Positions 5,893 through 7,393 of a stretch of DNA of 7,393 nucleotides are shown here, piece by piece. Made by a program: the position numbers and the translations under genes. The stretch spans positions 1 through 7,393 of the forward strand of contig JAIPFU010000087.1 in assembly GCA_021736505.1 (NCBI GenBank), read 5' to 3'. The notes beneath the pieces were generated by a model, which saw only the letters and a program-made list of their open reading frames with translations, ran no database searches and was not told where the DNA came from. How positions within the stretch are numbered: the stretch's first letter is position 1; the number at the start of each line of letters is the position of its first letter. Source of the DNA: Spirochaetia bacterium. Lineage in GTDB: Bacteria > Spirochaetota > Spirochaetia > PWKH01.

Positions 5893-6567
5893 ATGAAGAT
5901 AAAGCAGTCAAAGAAATTCTACTTCTCAGTCGAGGGTGAAACAGAAGATTGGTACCTGCAATGGTTGAGTAAAAGCATCAATGCTTCACCGCAGGCAAAG
6001 TTCAAGGTCTCGTTCGACCGCAAGATAGAAAAAGACCCACTATCCCGGGCCAAGGGTATAAGCGTTTTGGAGAAGACTGAGATCTTCCACATATTCGATC
6101 GTGAAAGCGAGGAATGGGTTCATGTGCAGCAATTCGAGAAGACCTTGAGGCGTATGAAGGAAGCACAAGGTATTGGGAAGTCCATCAAGTATTCTCTTGG
6201 TTACAGCAATTTTGCATTCGATCTATGGATGGTGCTCCATAAAGCTGATTGCAATAGGTCCTTGAGTTATCGTCACCAGTATCTAGGTCCGATAAATAGT
6301 GCATATCAGGAACACTTCTCAAATATGGATGAGTATAAGCAAGAAAATAACTTCAAAAGGTTGCTAACAAAACTGACATTGGATGATGTATGCACAGCAA
6401 TCAATAGGGCTGATAGAATTTTGGAGATGAATAGGGAAAATGGGTGGCCTGAGCAACTCTTCTGTGGGTATAATTACTATACGGTCAATCCCTCCCTCTC
6501 GATTGGAGAGGTAGTGAAAAGTATCTTCAAACAATGCAAGATCCCTCCTTATGATAGATTACACTAG
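5893..6567 (+). CDS. RloB-like TOPRIM-type protein, partner of the ATPase
   Basis: The 224-residue protein matches the RloB-like family. KFYFSVEGETEDWYLQWL near the N terminus carries the TOPRIM-type glutamate E14. IFDRES at 67-72 is the position of the DxD metal motif but reads D69-R-E71, a DxE variant. SNFAFDLWMVLH at 105-116 corresponds to the conserved SN..FE.W...H block. Related TOPRIM partners in defence systems are nucleases activated by their ATPase; AriB of PARIS is one, and AbiL pairs an ATPase with an RloB-type protein as I recall. By analogy this protein would be the toxic effector, acting on RNA or DNA after phage sensing. Its target cannot be told from sequence. The gene is complete and the length is usual for the family. 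No terminator is seen directly after it. Confidence 0.8.
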   Translation: MKIKQSKKFYFSVEGETEDWYLQWLSKSINASPQAKFKVSFDRKIEKDPLSRAKGISVLEKTEIFHIFDRESEEWVHVQQFEKTLRRMKEAQGIGKSIKYSLGYSNFAFDLWMVLHKADCNRSLSYRHQYLGPINSAYQEHFSNMDEYKQENNFKRLLTKLTLDDVCTAINRADRILEMNRENGWPEQLFCGYNYYTVNPSLSIGEVVKSIFKQCKIPPYDRLH

Positions 6568-6679
6568 GTTTTCCAATCATGTTGTGTTTCCACCGAGAGG
6601 AAATCCGTGGATGTTACGATAAGCTATCCCGACGAAAAGCCCATCAAATTTTCCTCAAGCCGACAGCATTGCATCGCGA

Positions 6680-6832
6680 GTGCCAGGCACCGCGTCCACA
6701 GAACCCTCGTAACTTGAGATATGATGTTTTGTAAGTAATTGTATGTTAGATAATTGTAAATCTTTTAGGTTGAGTGGGGTTCTAGGTGGAGCCTGGCACT
6801 TGATGCTCATAACCCACAGAACTTTACGGCAG
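6680..6832 (+). repeat. 120-bp MITE/REP-like repeat, copy 2, with conserved right flank
   Basis: The element spans GTGCCAGGCAC (6680-6690) to GAGCCTGGCAC (6789-6799), exactly 120 bp like copy 1 and in the same orientation. The inner pair GAACCC (6701-6706) and GGGTTC (6777-6782) is a perfect inverted repeat. The shared right flank (CATAACCCACA, AACT) reaches 6832. Several differences from copy 1 fall in the middle, while ends and inner arms are kept, which points to selection or recognition at the ends. The two copies bracket the ATPase/RloB operon. Confidence 0.75.
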
Positions 6833-6948
6833 CGTTTTAGTTCTGCCTGTTGTTTGTCTTTATTTTTAGCTGGGAGGTTAAACCTGAAAACCAGAGAAAT
6901 TGAAATTTATTAATACGAGCAGGAAAAAGAGGATTTTTTATGGTGCTA

Positions 6949-6985
6949 GTACACAAAGATATACGGGTAAAAGGTTTACTTTTAG
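6949..6985 (+). repeat. Diverged 37-bp direct repeat, copy 1
   Basis: TACACAAAGATATACGGG begins a 37-bp stretch that aligns without gaps to 7173-7209, sharing the blocks TACACA, ATATACGG and TTAC. It may be an AT-rich regulatory or mobile-element remnant; similarity is moderate and could be partly compositional. Confidence 0.35.
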
Positions 6986-7010
6986 TGGATATATTTGCCT
7001 TAAAACGAAA

Positions 7011-7063
7011 ATGTGGATTTTTTCTCCGAGACCAAATCCACATGCTTTGGATTTGGTCTCGGA
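7011..7063 (+). repeat. Perfect 16-bp inverted repeat with a competing upstream arm
   Basis: Bases 7025-7040 pair perfectly with 7048-7063 (core CCGAGACCAAATCCA), leaving a 7-base loop CATGCTT. ATGTGGATTT at 7011-7020 is complementary to 7034-7043, so it could form a different 10-bp stem that excludes the first. Neither hairpin is followed by a T-run on either strand, so this is not a standard terminator. It may be an attenuator-like switch, a processing site, or a mobile-element end. Confidence 0.7.
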
Positions 7064-7172
7064 ATCGGAAAGCAACTTTTCAAGAGTTTCTGGAAACAGC
7101 AAAATGAATGGAAGAAAAAATATGAAAACCGAACTAGAATGAGAATTTTTTGGTAATGTTTTTTTGAAGTGA

Positions 7173-7209
7173 ATACACATAAATATACGGATAGAAATGT
7201 TACTATAAG
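7173..7209 (+). repeat. Diverged 37-bp direct repeat, copy 2
   Basis: TACACATAAATATACGGA begins the partner of the copy at 6949. The two copies lie 224 bp apart in the same orientation and enclose the 16-bp hairpin. Confidence 0.35.
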
Positions 7210-7230
7210 TTAATTTTTGGGGTGAATTGA

Positions 7231-7393
7231 GTGAAGCTGACCGAAAATTTCCAGGTGGGCGGAACGCAGGCGTCAGGCATCAGAATGAAAAACGGGGGGC
7301 TTAATTGTGCGAGTGGTAGTCGGAATTTGGAGCGAGAAGGCAAAAAAATATGGCTGAACAAGCATCGTAAAAGTGATCGTAAAAGTGTGAAGT
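7231..7393 (+). CDS. Possible 5' end of an unidentified gene, cut by the window edge
   Basis: A frame opens at GTG 7231, directly after an in-frame TGA, and stays open for 54 codons to the end. GGGGTGA at 7219-7225 is a good Shine-Dalgarno, 5 bases before the start. The protein begins VKLTENFQVGGTQASG, is basic toward the visible end, and includes a RKSDRKSV repeat. I recognise no family, and a chance open frame is quite possible. Confidence 0.25.
   Translation, partial: MKLTENFQVGGTQASGIRMKNGGLNCASGSRNLEREGKKIWLNKHRKSDRKSVK
7364..7387 (+). repeat. Perfect 12-bp tandem duplication
   Basis: ATCGTAAAAGTG is present twice in direct succession. It keeps the reading frame of the possible gene starting at 7231 and may continue outside the window. 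Confidence 0.7.

Larger units (their letters stand above)
6568..7230. other. Intergenic region with repeats and hairpins
   Basis: No convincing gene is present over 663 bp. A short GC-richer segment at 6595-6663 reads ERKSVDVTISYPDEKPIKFS in one + frame, perhaps a relic, but has no family match I know. The second 120-bp repeat copy, a direct repeat and a long perfect hairpin follow. Short ORFs overlapping on both strands at 6837-7180 have no Shine-Dalgarno and include the hairpin, so they are treated as chance. Confidence 0.5.

Noticed and set aside
6595..6663. Possible coding relic reading SVDVTISYPDEKPIKFS
   Set aside because: It is too short, with no recognised family and no supporting context; it is only noted in the intergenic entry.
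6837..7180. Small ORFs on both strands in the right-hand spacer
   Set aside because: They overlap one another, read through the perfect hairpin, and lack start signals.

Overview
The window looks like an accessory stretch of a bacterial chromosome in which two short, host-defence-like gene pairs sit around the downstream end of a sulfur-assimilation locus. All recognisable genes lie on the + strand. The fused CysN/CysC protein, the CymR/CysR-type Rrf2 regulator and the GC-rich core genes next to AT-rich spacers would fit an anaerobic spirochaete (Treponema or Sphaerochaeta-like) or a related anaerobe. That placement is inference; there is no rRNA or other marker to fix it.

Layout. Bases 2-973 are the 3' end of a GC-rich cysN-cysC fusion. 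It carries a Gly/Ser-rich tandem repeat of 12 residues inside CysN and an APS-kinase domain that has lost several catalytic residues. Bases 1047-2782 are AT-rich and hold two genes 29 bp apart: a PD-(D/E)XK nuclease with an EVE/PUA-like C-terminal domain, and a HEPN (AbiU2-like) protein with an intact RNxxxxH motif. Bases 3040-3495 encode an Rrf2 regulator with an unusual hydrophilic insert. Bases 3496-4545 have no intact gene but hold a 75-bp GC-rich relic of cysN, the first copy of a 120-bp MITE/REP-like repeat, a strong orphan terminator, and a good promoter for the next operon. Bases 4567-6567 are a translationally coupled pair, an AAA15/RloA-like ATPase and an RloB-like TOPRIM protein, of the kind found in abortive-infection systems (AbiL-like, PARIS-like). 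Bases 6568-7393 hold the second copy of the 120-bp repeat, a perfect 16-bp hairpin with a competing upstream arm, a diverged direct repeat, and perhaps the start of a gene running off the end.

How it fits together. CysNC makes adenosine-5'-phosphosulfate from sulfate, and the Rrf2 protein plausibly controls sulfur or cysteine genes; they were probably neighbours before the nuclease/HEPN pair arrived between them. The cysN relic beyond the Rrf2 gene shows that the locus has been rearranged. The ATPase/RloB pair lies between two same-orientation copies of the 120-bp repeat, which could have served as recombination points. The best candidate for an undescribed system is the PD-(D/E)XK-EVE plus HEPN pair: a possible sensor of modified DNA with nuclease activity next to a possible RNase. 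This is inferred from domain content only.
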